Part shown: piece by piece, positions 1-9,782 of the stretch | How positions within the stretch are numbered: the stretch's first letter is position 1 | Layout: each line of letters begins with the position of its first letter | DNA from: Natrinema halophilum | GTDB lineage: Archaea; Halobacteriota; Halobacteria; Halobacteriales; Natrialbaceae | Assembly: GCF_013402815.2 (NCBI RefSeq) | Contig: NZ_CP058601.1 | Coordinates: 930,001-994,000 of the forward strand | Direction of reading: 5' to 3' | Length of the DNA stretch: 64,000 nt | Program-made: the position numbers and the translations under genes | Notes under the pieces: generated by a model | Seen by the model: only the letters and a program-made list of their open reading frames with translations | The model's database searches: none | What the model was told of the DNA's origin: nothing

Positions 1-597
1 TACGCCTCGACGTCGTCGATATACGGCAGTCGCACCGAGCCGTCACCGGAGGAAATGGACGTCAGCGTCAATACTGGGTACGAGGCGTCGAAACTCGCTC
101 GGGAACGATACGGCGAATACTTCTCGAACCACTACGACATTACGGCGGCCGGAATGCGGTTTTTCTCCGTCTATCAGGGCTACGGCGGTGCCGAAGAACA
201 CAAGGGCGAGTACGCAAACGTGATCGCGCAGTTCGCCGACGACATCGCAGCCGGGGAATCACCCGTACTGTACGGCGACGGCACCCAGACGCGGGACTTC
301 ACCCACGTTTCCGATATCGTCCGCGGACTCGAGTTGGCTGCAGCTTTCGAACTCGACGGCATCTACAACCTGGGAACCGGCGAAGCCTTCGACTTCAACA
401 CTGTCGTGGCGATGATCAACGACGAACTCGGAACCGATGTGGAGCCGGAATATGTCGATAACCCGATCCCAGAGTCAGTGTACGTCCACGACACCTGCGC
501 AGATGCTTCGAAGATTCGGGACGAAGCCGGCTGGGAACCTCAGATCGACTTCGAAGAGGGCATCCAGCGTGTCTGTGCGCAGTACACCGACGGGTAA
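1..597 (+). CDS. NAD-dependent epimerase/dehydratase, 3' part (5' end outside window)
   Basis: The frame is open from base 1, so this is the C-terminal part (about 198 residues) of an extended short-chain dehydrogenase of the UDP-glucose 4-epimerase type. Such enzymes use bound NAD to epimerise or dehydrate nucleotide sugars in the cytoplasm. Visible are the substrate-binding YASTSSIYG segment, the catalytic Tyr-x3-Lys (GYEASK), the FFSVYQGYG stretch after the Rossmann core, the DFTHVSDIVRG motif and NLGTGEAF. These match the GalE/WbpP-like group, but the exact substrate cannot be read. An ATG at 55 lies inside the conserved domain and is not the start. The missing N-terminus should hold the GxxGxxG NAD site. 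Confidence 0.9.
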   Translation, partial: YASTSSIYGSRTEPSPEEMDVSVNTGYEASKLARERYGEYFSNHYDITAAGMRFFSVYQGYGGAEEHKGEYANVIAQFADDIAAGESPVLYGDGTQTRDFTHVSDIVRGLELAAAFELDGIYNLGTGEAFDFNTVVAMINDELGTDVEPEYVDNPIPESVYVHDTCADASKIRDEAGWEPQIDFEEGIQRVCAQYTDG

Positions 598-1139
598 CGA
601 CTCGCAGTAACAACTCGAATTACGGGTCGAAGTCCCCACCAAAATTGGACCTGTGGGGTCTCACACTCGGACAGACGAGCCCAGGCTTTCCGTTGTACGT
701 GCTCCGTTCGAGTGTCCCACTCTGACAGTATCGCCACGCTTTACCCGCTAATCGCGCCACGAGAATTTGGTGGCCCTGCTGGTCTGAACAGCTTCAGGAA
801 CCCGTCTCATCTAACGAATACGTACATCATCCACCACTCAGTTACTTAATTAGGTGGTAGTCTTCCTGTATATACGCAATCGGTCTCTCGAGTACTACTC
901 GCGGGTCGAGTCTGTTGGTGACCGCATCGCGGGACGGCACGCGGTACGCCACGTATGTGCTGTACGTACGACTGTGATGAGACTACGGGCCAAACAGCCG
1001 AATTGTGGGATCTGCGACGAGACGAATTTCACCGTTCGAAACTATTATGGCCGGCTAAACAGCCAGTTCCGTCGTATGATACTAAAATAATATTATCATG
1101 AAAAACGATGGATGAACTGCCGAGTGTGGTTGCAAGGAG
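598..1139. other. Non-coding gap before ppc
   Basis: About 540 bases between the epimerase stop and the ppc promoter. Short open frames exist on both strands, but none has the acidic, domain-like composition of the neighbouring proteins. The last 70 bases are AT-rich (around 1083-1110), as expected near an archaeal promoter. I see no repeat, tRNA or transposase remnant. Confidence 0.5.
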
Positions 1140-1146
1140 TTTTTAG
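1140..1146 (+). promoter_or_regulatory. Candidate TATA box of ppc
   Basis: TTTTTAG lies 23 bases before the ATG at 1170. In haloarchaea a box centred near -27 places transcription start at or next to the start codon, so the ppc message would be leaderless. This also argues against the in-frame ATG at 1146, which overlaps the box. Confidence 0.45.
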
Positions 1147-1169
1147 TGTGGCACACTCATTCACGCGAT

Positions 1170-3860
1170 ATGCGACTCCACAACAGAGACGTCCGCCAGG
1201 ACGTTCGCGAACTCGGCGCGTTGCTCGGGGATGTCCTCGAGGAACAGACTTCCCGTCGGGCATTCGAGACGGTCGAGTCGTGTCGCCGGACTGCGATCGA
1301 CTACCGGTCCGGTGAACTCGAATCTCGGACCCCCCTCATCACGGAACTCGAAGGATTATCTCCCCATCAACAACGGATCGTCGCCCGCGCGTTTACGACA
1401 TATTTCGAGTTGATCAACCTCGCAGAGGAACGCGAACGGGTCCGGACGATTCGGACGGAATCCCACGAGAAGACACTGGACGATAGTCTCGAGACCGCGG
1501 CAGAGGAACTCGCTGAGACCGACGTCGAAACCGTCGAACAGGTACTGGACGACGTTCTGATCGAGCCGACGTTCACCGCCCATCCGACCGAAGCCAGGCG
1601 CAAGACGGTCAAATCGAAACTCCGAACGATATCGACGGACATCGAGACGCTCGACGAACGCTTGCTGACCGACAAAGAGGAAAGTCAGGTCTGGCGAGAC
1701 ATCGACGCAGAGGTGACGAGCCTGTGGCAGACGCCACAGGTGCGTAATCGCCAGCCGGAACCCGAAGACGAGGCGCGAAACGTCCAATGGTACCTCGAGA
1801 ACACGCTGTTCGAGGTCGTCGGCGAAGTGTACGACGAACTCGACGATGCGATCGATGCGGAAATCCCCGGCAACCTCGATATCCCGAAGCTCTTCGAGTT
1901 CCGCTCGTGGGCGGGGAGCGACCGCGACGGCAACCCCTACGTAACTCCCGATGTGACCGCAAACACCCTCGAGCGCCAGCGGTCGGTCATCCTCGAACGG
2001 TATCGCGAACAGCTCAAGCGCCTCTCCGGGATCTTGAGCCAGGACGGCAGCCGAATCGACGCCGGTTCCACGTTCCACGCCTCGCTCGAGGAGGACCGCG
2101 AACGATTACCCGGCAGCGCCCGCACGGCCGAGGAGCGCTACCCCGACGAACCGTACCGACAAAAGCTCAAGCTGATGCGCGAACGGCTCCGTCGCGTCGG
2201 CGACGTCCGACCGGGCGGGTATGACGAAGCTGACGACCTCCTCGATGACCTCGCTATCATCGCCGAGAGTCTACGCAAAAACGGGGCCGAAAGCGTCGTC
2301 GATGCCCACGTCGATCCGATCCGACGACAGGTCGCGACGTTTGGCTTCTCGCTCGCAAGCCTCGATCTGCGCGATCATCAGCAAAAACACACCGACGCCA
2401 TTGCCGAGGCCCTCGAGACCGAGGGAATCGACTATTACGACCTCTCGGAGGACGAACGCGTCGAATTCCTTACCGACGCGGTCCTGCAGGACGAACCGGT
2501 AATCGATCTCAGCGATACAGCGGATCTCTCGGAGGAATCAGCGCGCGCCCTCGAGTTGTTCGACAGTCTCGCCGACTGGCAGACCGAGTACGGCATCCAC
2601 GCGATAGACACCTACTGTATCTCGATGACCGAGGAGCCGAGCCACGTCCTCGAGGTCCTGTTCCTGGCCGATCAGGCGGACGTCGTTTCCCTCCCCGAAC
2701 ACGCCGGAATCGACATCGTCCCGCTTTTGGAGACCGAGTACGCCCTCTCGGGAGCTCGTCGCATCATGGGAACGCTGTTCGAGAACGAGGCCTACGCGCA
2801 GGCCCTCGAGGCGCGTGGCCGGACCCAGGAGATCATGCTCGGCTACTCGGACTCGAACAAAGAAAACGGCTTCCTCGCAGCAAACTGGTCGCTGTACAAG
2901 AACCAGCGGCGGCTGGGTGAGATCTGTGACGACCACGACGTAACGATGCGGTTGTTCCACGGTCGCGGTGGCTCGATTTCGCGAGGCGGTGGGCCGATGA
3001 ACGAGGCGTTGCTGGCGCTTCCGAACTCGACCGTGACCGGACAGGTCAAGTTCACGGAACAGGGCGAGGCTATCGCCGAGAAGTACGCCAATCCGCGCAT
3101 CGCCGAGCGCAACATCGAACAGATGCTCAACGCCCAGCTCAGGGCTCGGAAACGCGCGATGGATCAGCCCGAAGAGCAAGTCCACGACGAGTGGATCGAC
3201 GCGATGGAAACCATGGCCGACGTCGCTCGGCAGGAATACCGCGACCTCCTCGAGAGCGAGGGCTTCGTTCGATACTTCGAACAGGCGACGCCGATTACGG
3301 TCATCGAGGACCTCGACCTGGGGTCACGACCGGCCTCTCGGTCTGGTGAGCGCACCGTCGAAGATTTACGGGCGATCCCGTGGGTATTCTCGTGGACGCA
3401 GTCGCGGTGCATCCTGCCGGGCTGGTACGCAATCGCAACGGGCATCGAGGCCTATCTGGACGATGGCGGATCACTGGAAACGTTACAAGCGATGTACGAC
3501 GAATGGCCGTTCTTCCGAACGACGCTCGACAACGCCGCACTTTCTCTGTCGCGAACCGAACTCGAGATCGCCGAGCAATACGCCGACTTGGCCGACTCTG
3601 CGCTTCGAGAGCGGTTTTTCCCTCGCCTGTCCGACGAATACGAGCGGGCAGCCGAACTGATTACAGAAATCGGTCAGCGCGAGCGCCTGCACACCCGCGA
3701 CTGGCTCGGTGAGAATCTCGAACGCAGAAACCCGTACGTCGACCCGTTGAACCTGTTGCAGGTCTATCTCCTCGATCGAACCCACCGGACGGATATCGAG
3801 GAACGGACGCTACGGTTGACAGTCAAGGGCATCGCCGCCGGAATGAAAAACACCGGATAG
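1170..3860 (+). CDS. ppc: Phosphoenolpyruvate carboxylase
   Basis: Bacterial-type PEP carboxylase, 896 residues, which carboxylates PEP with bicarbonate to oxaloacetate (anaplerotic supply to the citric acid cycle, cytoplasmic). Signature sites are present: FTAHPTE with the catalytic His at residue 138, the GYSDSNKENG segment near residues 555-565, the glycine-rich loop FHGRGGSISRGGG near 595-606, and the conserved C-terminal MKNTG that enters the active site. Length fits the family. I chose ATG 1170 (MRLHNRDVRQDV) over ATG 1146, because the eight extra residues are atypical and that ATG sits in the TATA box. It stands alone, with no operon partner. Confidence 0.96.
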   Translation: MRLHNRDVRQDVRELGALLGDVLEEQTSRRAFETVESCRRTAIDYRSGELESRTPLITELEGLSPHQQRIVARAFTTYFELINLAEERERVRTIRTESHEKTLDDSLETAAEELAETDVETVEQVLDDVLIEPTFTAHPTEARRKTVKSKLRTISTDIETLDERLLTDKEESQVWRDIDAEVTSLWQTPQVRNRQPEPEDEARNVQWYLENTLFEVVGEVYDELDDAIDAEIPGNLDIPKLFEFRSWAGSDRDGNPYVTPDVTANTLERQRSVILERYREQLKRLSGILSQDGSRIDAGSTFHASLEEDRERLPGSARTAEERYPDEPYRQKLKLMRERLRRVGDVRPGGYDEADDLLDDLAIIAESLRKNGAESVVDAHVDPIRRQVATFGFSLASLDLRDHQQKHTDAIAEALETEGIDYYDLSEDERVEFLTDAVLQDEPVIDLSDTADLSEESARALELFDSLADWQTEYGIHAIDTYCISMTEEPSHVLEVLFLADQADVVSLPEHAGIDIVPLLETEYALSGARRIMGTLFENEAYAQALEARGRTQEIMLGYSDSNKENGFLAANWSLYKNQRRLGEICDDHDVTMRLFHGRGGSISRGGGPMNEALLALPNSTVTGQVKFTEQGEAIAEKYANPRIAERNIEQMLNAQLRARKRAMDQPEEQVHDEWIDAMETMADVARQEYRDLLESEGFVRYFEQATPITVIEDLDLGSRPASRSGERTVEDLRAIPWVFSWTQSRCILPGWYAIATGIEAYLDDGGSLETLQAMYDEWPFFRTTLDNAALSLSRTELEIAEQYADLADSALRERFFPRLSDEYERAAELITEIGQRERLHTRDWLGENLERRNPYVDPLNLLQVYLLDRTHRTDIEERTLRLTVKGIAAGMKNTG

Positions 3861-4006
3861 GTGCCGGTTGGGCAGCGCAAGCCCGCCGTCTGTTCGATTC
3901 GTCTCTCGAGACGACAGTATCGTCGGCCGATTTCGGACGCGAACCGATCACAGGGGGCACGAAGAATCGAAACGGGTAAAAACGTCTCTCGAGTAGAAGT
4001 GGATGA

Positions 4007-4091
4007 GCCGAGATAGCCTAGCCCGGCCAAGGCGGCAGATTCGAAATCTGCTGTCCTCACGGACTCGGGAGTTCAAATCTCCCTCTCGGCG
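4007..4091 (+). tRNA. tRNA-Ser (anticodon CGA)
   Basis: An 85-nt class II tRNA. The acceptor stem GCCGAGA pairs with TCTCGGC (4084-4090), with discriminator G at 4091. The anticodon stem GCAGA/TCTGC encloses the loop TTCGAAA, giving anticodon CGA (codon UCG). A long variable arm (about TGTCCTCACGGACT) and the T-arm GGGAGTTCAAATCTCCC follow. The long variable arm with this anticodon identifies serine. No CCA is encoded and no intron is evident. Confidence 0.95.
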
Positions 4092-4300
4092 CTTCTCATC
4101 GGTACAAATCGACGAGTGGTACGTTCGCCTCCCGGCACCGATCGGCACAACGGTACGAGAGTTGCGTCGACCCCGAGCAGAGCGGTACTACCCCATCACT
4201 CGCAAGGGCGGCAACTATGCTCATTCTTGTGGTACAGATTGTGACACGAGAAACCGATGTACGTGATTTCATATCTGCCGATTCGAGAGAGGTGGGTGCG

Positions 4301-5974
4301 ATGAGTTTCGACGACATCGAGGGGGATCCAACCGAGAGTGAGGAACCGTTCCATCCGCTCGGGGAGGAGTGGCAAGACAACCTCGAGGATCTGCTCGACG
4401 ACACGGAATACGATACAGAACTCGGGATGAAGATGGGGAGAGACGCCATGCGGGTCACCAAGGGGGAGCTCTCGGAGGAAGAATTTCACGAGGAGTATCA
4501 CGAGGAGGTGATAGAGGAGTTCGGCGAGGACGAACGGCCGATCGCGAGTCCGGACGATGCCGACGACGAGGAGTCAGGATCGCTGCTCTCGGCGTTCAGT
4601 GGCAAGGAATCACGCCGCGAGATGCTCAAGAAGAGTGCTGCCGGTGCCGGATTCGCAAGTCTCGGTTGGGGTGCAGTCGATCAGCAGGAACCGGAATCGG
4701 AACCTGCCGTCGAGGAACCGGGGGAAGTCCAACCCGACGAGGAGGCGACCCAGTGGGGGATGACGATCGATCTGGAGCACTGTGACGGCTGTCTATCCTG
4801 CGTCGTCGCCTGCAACGAGGAACACAACTGGGATCAGGGGGCCAACTGGATGTACGTCCTCGCGTTCGAGGACGGCCAGGTCGAGTCGCCAGAACCGGAC
4901 ACCGAAAACGCAAGCGTCCACGATTTCAACTACCTCGTCCGCCCGTGCCAGCACTGCACGGACGCCCCGTGCGAAAAGGTTTGCCCGACGACGGCTCGAC
5001 ACACGCGCGACGAAGGGGGGCTGGTGCTGACCGACTACGACGTTTGTATCGGCTGTCGGTATTGTCAGGTCGCCTGCCCGTATGGTGTCAACTATTTCCA
5101 GTGGGATGAGCCGAACGTCGACGATGAGGAGATCGGTCCGGAGATGATGTACGATCAGCGCGATCGCTGGGTCAGCAGCCGCGCACCCCGCGGCGTCATG
5201 TCGAAGTGCGTCTTCGATCCGCCCCGCCAGGACGGCAACGTAGGCGACGAACTGGTCGGCACGACCGCCTGCGAAATGGCCTGTCCACCGAACGTGATCC
5301 AGTTCGGCAACAAGAACAACCCCGCGAGCGATCCGGAGCGCTACAGGGAGAACCCTGCTCGAACGCGAACGATCATCAACGTGTACACGGCGCTCCCATC
5401 GCCGGATTCAGTTTCGTCATCGCTCCAGGGCGTCGACCCGAATCTGGACGCCATCGTCGAAGCCGTCGACGAATTCACCGTCGAATTGATCGCGCTCGCG
5501 GAAGCGGTCCGGCTCACCCGCGTAGATTACGAGGAGGAGGCGTCGCCGGGAGACACCCTCCCGGACAAGGAGCAGACGATACTCGACGTCGTCAGCGCCA
5601 TCGAGAGCACGGGTATCGATCTCGGAAGCCAGCAAACGCTTAGACAGCTCGGGCTGTTGGTCGAGCAGTTCCAGGGACCGAGCCAAGACGTGGTGGTCTC
5701 CACGCGGGAGGACGTCGCTCAGGAACTGTTCGAGGACTACGTCGACGCGCCCGAAAACGAGTTCGAGTTGCTCGGAGACATCGGAACGAACCCAAACGTC
5801 GACTATCTCGGACACGAACCGGGTCCCGAAGCCCATCAGGTCCCCGGGCCGACTTCGTACGAAGAAGTCGGGATGCTCAACGTGCGACAGAAGGCTCTCG
5901 ACGACGAAACCGTCGGCCTCTTCGATCGCGACACGGACCTTGGCGTCGGCGAGGAGTCGGGTTCCTCCCACTAG
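4301..5974 (+). CDS. Orphan multi-cluster 4Fe-4S electron-transfer subunit (DmsB/PsrB/TtrB-like)
   Basis: A 557-residue polyferredoxin like the beta subunit of molybdopterin oxidoreductases, which passes electrons between a membrane quinol module and a catalytic subunit. Residues 1-100 are an acidic haloarchaeal extension. A Tat-like RREMLKKS and hydrophobic stretch follow at about 105-130. Cluster motifs are C161-x2-C-x2-C-x3-C, C216-x2-C-x4-C-x3-C, C249-x2-C-x2-C-x3-C, and a fourth with C303, D306, C324 and C328, where Asp replaces the usual second Cys. About 150 residues (roughly 350-500) are inserted before the typical FELLGDIGTNPNVDYL ending. ATG 4301 follows a GAGAGGTG ribosome site; an ATG at 4217 would only add 28 residues. 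No catalytic or membrane-anchor gene is adjacent, so the partner is unknown. Confidence 0.82.
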   Translation: MSFDDIEGDPTESEEPFHPLGEEWQDNLEDLLDDTEYDTELGMKMGRDAMRVTKGELSEEEFHEEYHEEVIEEFGEDERPIASPDDADDEESGSLLSAFSGKESRREMLKKSAAGAGFASLGWGAVDQQEPESEPAVEEPGEVQPDEEATQWGMTIDLEHCDGCLSCVVACNEEHNWDQGANWMYVLAFEDGQVESPEPDTENASVHDFNYLVRPCQHCTDAPCEKVCPTTARHTRDEGGLVLTDYDVCIGCRYCQVACPYGVNYFQWDEPNVDDEEIGPEMMYDQRDRWVSSRAPRGVMSKCVFDPPRQDGNVGDELVGTTACEMACPPNVIQFGNKNNPASDPERYRENPARTRTIINVYTALPSPDSVSSSLQGVDPNLDAIVEAVDEFTVELIALAEAVRLTRVDYEEEASPGDTLPDKEQTILDVVSAIESTGIDLGSQQTLRQLGLLVEQFQGPSQDVVVSTREDVAQELFEDYVDAPENEFELLGDIGTNPNVDYLGHEPGPEAHQVPGPTSYEEVGMLNVRQKALDDETVGLFDRDTDLGVGEESGSSH

Positions 5975-6064
5975 CGCCGTACGCTTCCTCCTTGCGTCCG
6001 ATATCTTCCAAACTTCAATATTCGAAGGTAACCGTGCGTAGCGTGGTGAGCACAGCGGGGCGAT

Positions 6065-7729
6065 TCACACGTCGAAGCCGAAGTTGAAGTCGCCCTCCCA
6101 CTGACGACGCTGGCCTCGAAATCGAGTGTCCCCGCCGTGGCGGTTGCCGACCCATAGTACCCTCGAGAGCGTGGTATCGGAGTCGCTCATCACGAGTCCG
6201 CCGAAGCGCGAGCAAGTAACGTTGTGACTCTCGCCGCTTTCGTCGAAGCGGAGGCTGGCACCGTCGGTGTCGATCGTACAACTGTCGAGCGAGAGCCGAT
6301 CGATAGCGTCGTCCCCGTTCGTGACGAAGACGCCGTGTCGATCCATCGGTGATTGTGACGCGATGTGGAAATCACAGTTGCTGAAGGTGACGTTCGACGA
6401 TTGAACGTAGACCGCGTAATCGGATATCGTCGGCTCCGAACGATCGGTGATCGTACACCCTTCGAAGATGGTCGGCGCAGCGTCGTTATCGTCCACTCGA
6501 ATCGCACGGCCGTCCGTCCCGCCGTCGTTTATGTGTACGTCGGTCAGTCGGGCTGGACCGTCCTGAGTCAATCGAATGATTTCGGTGTTCTTCCTGATCT
6601 GGTTGTTTACCAGCACCTGCGAGACCAGTTGGCCGCCGCCGTTCTCGAGCCAGAGACCGGACCACGGATACCCGGGGTGGTCGGTCATGGTAATCTGGCA
6701 GTTCCGTACGTGGTCGTTCGGACCGATTCGGATCCCTGCCCCGGCACAATTTTGCACGTGACAGCCCGTAACGATGTTCTGACCGTCGTCGCCCGAGACG
6801 TATATTCCGTTATCGATGTAGTCGGATACCTGACATCCCTCCCAGTAGTTCGTGCCGTGATTGTAGGTGTCCGAACTGAAGGGGATCGCGTGGCCGACGT
6901 GGGTCGACCGGTCGTACTTCGTATCACCATTGTTGAGGTTACAGCCCCTGATGATATTGGTCGTGAAGGAGCGAACCCCGTCGACAAGGATCGTGTGTCG
7001 GTCGCCTCCGTATGCGCTGTTGTACTTATCTCGTCGGCCTCGCATGGAGACGTTCTCCATATGTCCGTACTTGTACGTGTACCAGCGAGCGATCCCGGCG
7101 TCGTAGTCGCCCCGAATGTCGACCTGTAGGTCGCACATGATCGTCCGCTGAGCGTGGGGGAGTGATGCGTCCAGCGTTCCAACGGTCATCAGCCGGTCGA
7201 CGTCCTGGTCTGTTACTTTGAGCGTCGCGAACGGACACCCGACGAGTTCGAAGTATTCGTGGGCCTCGAGGTGGATGTTGTCCGTCTCGACGTACCACGT
7301 TCCGGGCGGGACCTCGTACCGGTGGTTTCGCTCCGTCGGTTTGAACGACGAGTAGTGGTCCTCGATCGCGGCCAGCAGGTCGTCTTGCTCGGGTTCGATA
7401 CCGAGGTCTTCGCGGACGTCGACTATGTTCGGGTTCGTATCGGCATCGATCCGAACGATGTCGTCGCCCGCTTCGGTCGCCGACAGCGAGTTATCGAAAT
7501 CGAGGTGTGCAACGGTAGCGTCGATCATCGTTCCCGAGTCGCTCACGGAAATCCCGTTCGCAGCCATGCCGGTTTGTGCTGTGGCCGCGCCAGAAGCGGT
7601 CGTCCCAGCCACACCGGCGAGGGCACCACCGATGCCCAGGGACCCGAGCAAACGGACGTACGATCGTCGTGTGGTATCACCGGCGCTGGTCGATTGGTCG
7701 GACTGGTTGTCATCTTTCATCGCAGACAA
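6065..7729 (-). CDS. Tat-exported right-handed beta-helix protein
   Basis: A 554-residue secreted protein. The N-terminus has a twin-arginine signal (TTRRSYVRLLG, then a hydrophobic Ala/Gly stretch ending near ATAQTG). The body has pectate-lyase-like parallel beta-helix repeats: many short 'GC.I.N..', 'GIYVSGDDGQN' and 'GIRIGPNDHVRNC' coils between about residues 210 and 480, rich in Asn, Gly and Cys. Such folds occur in polysaccharide lyases, epimerases and surface adhesins. I see no catalytic signature that fixes an enzyme activity, so cell-surface or extracellular polysaccharide binding or cleavage is only a possibility. It is convergent with the iron-sulfur gene and stands alone. An ATG three codons downstream (7720) is an equally good start. 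Confidence 0.75.
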   Translation of the reverse strand: MSAMKDDNQSDQSTSAGDTTRRSYVRLLGSLGIGGALAGVAGTTASGAATAQTGMAANGISVSDSGTMIDATVAHLDFDNSLSATEAGDDIVRIDADTNPNIVDVREDLGIEPEQDDLLAAIEDHYSSFKPTERNHRYEVPPGTWYVETDNIHLEAHEYFELVGCPFATLKVTDQDVDRLMTVGTLDASLPHAQRTIMCDLQVDIRGDYDAGIARWYTYKYGHMENVSMRGRRDKYNSAYGGDRHTILVDGVRSFTTNIIRGCNLNNGDTKYDRSTHVGHAIPFSSDTYNHGTNYWEGCQVSDYIDNGIYVSGDDGQNIVTGCHVQNCAGAGIRIGPNDHVRNCQITMTDHPGYPWSGLWLENGGGQLVSQVLVNNQIRKNTEIIRLTQDGPARLTDVHINDGGTDGRAIRVDDNDAAPTIFEGCTITDRSEPTISDYAVYVQSSNVTFSNCDFHIASQSPMDRHGVFVTNGDDAIDRLSLDSCTIDTDGASLRFDESGESHNVTCSRFGGLVMSDSDTTLSRVLWVGNRHGGDTRFRGQRRQWEGDFNFGFDV

Positions 7730-8165
7730 ACATTCCGAATCTTCGTAGATTTGTTATAGGTGATTTACCGACGTTTGAGGACCCGTGGACGGTTATCTTC
7801 CTGTTTCGTCCCTGCAACCATCACACCACCGACAGCTAGGGACTCACACACTGTATCCGGCGGTCACCGCCGCAGTCACGGAGAAATTGCCACCTAGATT
7901 TCGTTTGGCAGCGCAATCTCAACGGTAAGGGGGAGCTGATCGACGGCAAAATCGTTCCTATAGAACGGTCCAGGTGTACTCAGTCGATGTGAAGCGAACT
8001 CTGGGAACGGTCACCGACGAGTGGGGGTACGGTCCCGTTTGCGGGTTCGTCCGCCGGCAGTTCGCGCCCGTTCCATTCGTCGCCAGCCAGCGGCCGCAAC
8101 GCGTCGGGAATCGGTCACCGAATCGATTTCGAGAATCGTTTACCGACCTGGATCGGCGGCCGATA
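7730..8165. other. Intergenic region upstream of the beta-helix gene
   Basis: About 435 bases between the start of the beta-helix gene and the stop of the synthase gene (both minus strand). It should hold the beta-helix promoter. I recognise no gene, repeat or RNA; frames crossing it on the plus strand are antisense continuations of the synthase gene. Confidence 0.4.
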
Positions 8166-9782
8166 TCAATCGTCTGCGGGGGTCAGCGGCTGCTCGTCAG
8201 CAGCGAGCAGTCGATCGAGAGCGTCGACCATCGCCTTGACGCTCGCACGGGTGATGTCGGCCTCGCTGCAAGCCACCGTTACCGAACGGTCGTTTCGGGC
8301 CATGGTGACCTCGACGGTGACGACCGCGTCAGTACCGCCGGTAACCGCATCGACGTGGTACGACTCGAGTTCGGCGTTCGCCATCGAGCCAAGGGCTTCG
8401 CGGACCGCGGATACGGCAGCGTCGACGGGTCCGGAGCCGGTGCCGCTGGCGACGCGCTCCTCGCCGTCGACGTCGAGCCTGACGCTCGCGGTTGGGACGG
8501 CACCGCCGCTGGTGGCGGTCAGATCGAGCAGTTCGACGACGCGGTCGCGGTCATCGCCGGTGACGTCCTCGGCGACGGCCAGCAAGTCGGCATCGGTGAC
8601 GCGGCGGCCGCGATCGCCGAGTTCGGTCACTCGAGTCGCTATCTCGGCGATTTCGTCGTCGGTGGCTTCGATGCCGTGCTCATCGAGGGCGGCCTCGACG
8701 CCGGCGCGGCCGGTGTGTTTGCCGAGTGCGAGTCTGCGCTCGCGTCCCACAGTCTCGGGCGCGTACGGCTCGTACATCTTGTCGTCTTTCAGCGTTCCGT
8801 CGGTATGGATACCGCTCTCGTGGGTGAACGCGTTCTCACCGATGACGGCTTTGTTCGGCGGGAGCTGGACGCCCGTCGACCGAGAGACGATCTGGGCGAG
8901 ATCGTATAGCTCCTCGAGTTCGAGCGTCTCGACGCCGTAGACGTGCGACAGCGAGATCGCGACTTCCTCGAGGGCGACGTTGCCCGCGCGTTCGCCGAGC
9001 CCGTTGACCGTGCAGTGTACGAGGTCGGCACCGGCCGAGACGGCCGCGAGGGCGTTGGTGACGCCCAGACCGAGGTCGTCGTGGGTGTGCGCACCGACCG
9101 GGCCGATCTCGGCGAGGCGAGACACGGCCTCGTGCGTGCGTTCCGGCCCGGCGTGGCCGACCGTATCGGCGAAACAGAACCGGTCAGCACCCGCATCGAG
9201 TGACGCTTCTGCCAGCTGTTCGAGATAGTCGAGATCGGCTCGCGAACCGTCCTCACCGAGGGCCTCGACCCAGAGGCCGTGATCCTTGGCGTAGGAGACG
9301 ATTTCGGCGGTCTTCTCGAGGTTTTCTTCGCGGGAGATGCCGACCTTGCGTTCGACGTGACGGTCGCTCGACGGGACGACGATGAGTACGCCGTCGACGT
9401 TACAGTCGAGTGCGAGGTCGACGTCGCTTTTCATTCCGCGACAGAAACTGGTGACCCGAGCGTCGAGATCGAGGTCGGTTACTCGGGAAATGGCCTGTCG
9501 CTCACCCGCGCCGGTACAGGCACTTCCTGCTTCGATCACGGAGACGCCGGCCCGTTCGAGCGAGCGAGCGATCTCGACCTTTTCGTCCGGTGAGAGCGAA
9601 ACACCTGGTGCTTGCTCGCCGTCGCGAAGCGTCGTGTCGAGAAGGCGTACTGTACGGTCCGATGCGATCGTCTGTTCGGTGGAGTGAGTTACAGGCAAGA
9701 GTGATGAATTGCGATTACTGCAGTTACGTTCGTCGGAGAATTTCGCGCCCAGCCGGGTTGCCCCGACTTCCTCTATCCTCAT
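8166..9782 (-). CDS. (R)-citramalate synthase / 2-isopropylmalate synthase
   Basis: DRE-TIM metallolyase that condenses acetyl-CoA with pyruvate (citramalate, isoleucine route) or 2-oxoisovalerate (isopropylmalate, leucine route). The signature RLLDTTLRDGEQAPGVSLS holds the metal and catalytic Asp/Arg. HTHDDLGLGVTNALAA supplies the metal-binding His pair, and GLGERAGNVALEEV is the second family motif. The last ~120 residues form the LeuA allosteric dimerisation domain (PTASVRLDVDGEE to the end). Haloarchaea usually carry both enzymes; isolation from leuBCD/ilv genes leans towards citramalate synthase, but the two cannot be separated by eye. The only ATG before the catalytic domain is at 9782 and gives about 40 atypical residues; a TTG near 9698 is an alternative start. 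Confidence 0.88.
   Translation of the reverse strand: MRIEEVGATRLGAKFSDERNCSNRNSSLLPVTHSTEQTIASDRTVRLLDTTLRDGEQAPGVSLSPDEKVEIARSLERAGVSVIEAGSACTGAGERQAISRVTDLDLDARVTSFCRGMKSDVDLALDCNVDGVLIVVPSSDRHVERKVGISREENLEKTAEIVSYAKDHGLWVEALGEDGSRADLDYLEQLAEASLDAGADRFCFADTVGHAGPERTHEAVSRLAEIGPVGAHTHDDLGLGVTNALAAVSAGADLVHCTVNGLGERAGNVALEEVAISLSHVYGVETLELEELYDLAQIVSRSTGVQLPPNKAVIGENAFTHESGIHTDGTLKDDKMYEPYAPETVGRERRLALGKHTGRAGVEAALDEHGIEATDDEIAEIATRVTELGDRGRRVTDADLLAVAEDVTGDDRDRVVELLDLTATSGGAVPTASVRLDVDGEERVASGTGSGPVDAAVSAVREALGSMANAELESYHVDAVTGGTDAVVTVEVTMARNDRSVTVACSEADITRASVKAMVDALDRLLAADEQPLTPADD

Noticed and set aside
1146-1169. Upstream ATG for ppc
   Set aside because: It overlaps the candidate TATA box and adds residues not seen in the family.
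7974-8909. Large plus-strand frame over the citramalate/isopropylmalate synthase
   Set aside because: Antisense shadow of a well-supported gene.
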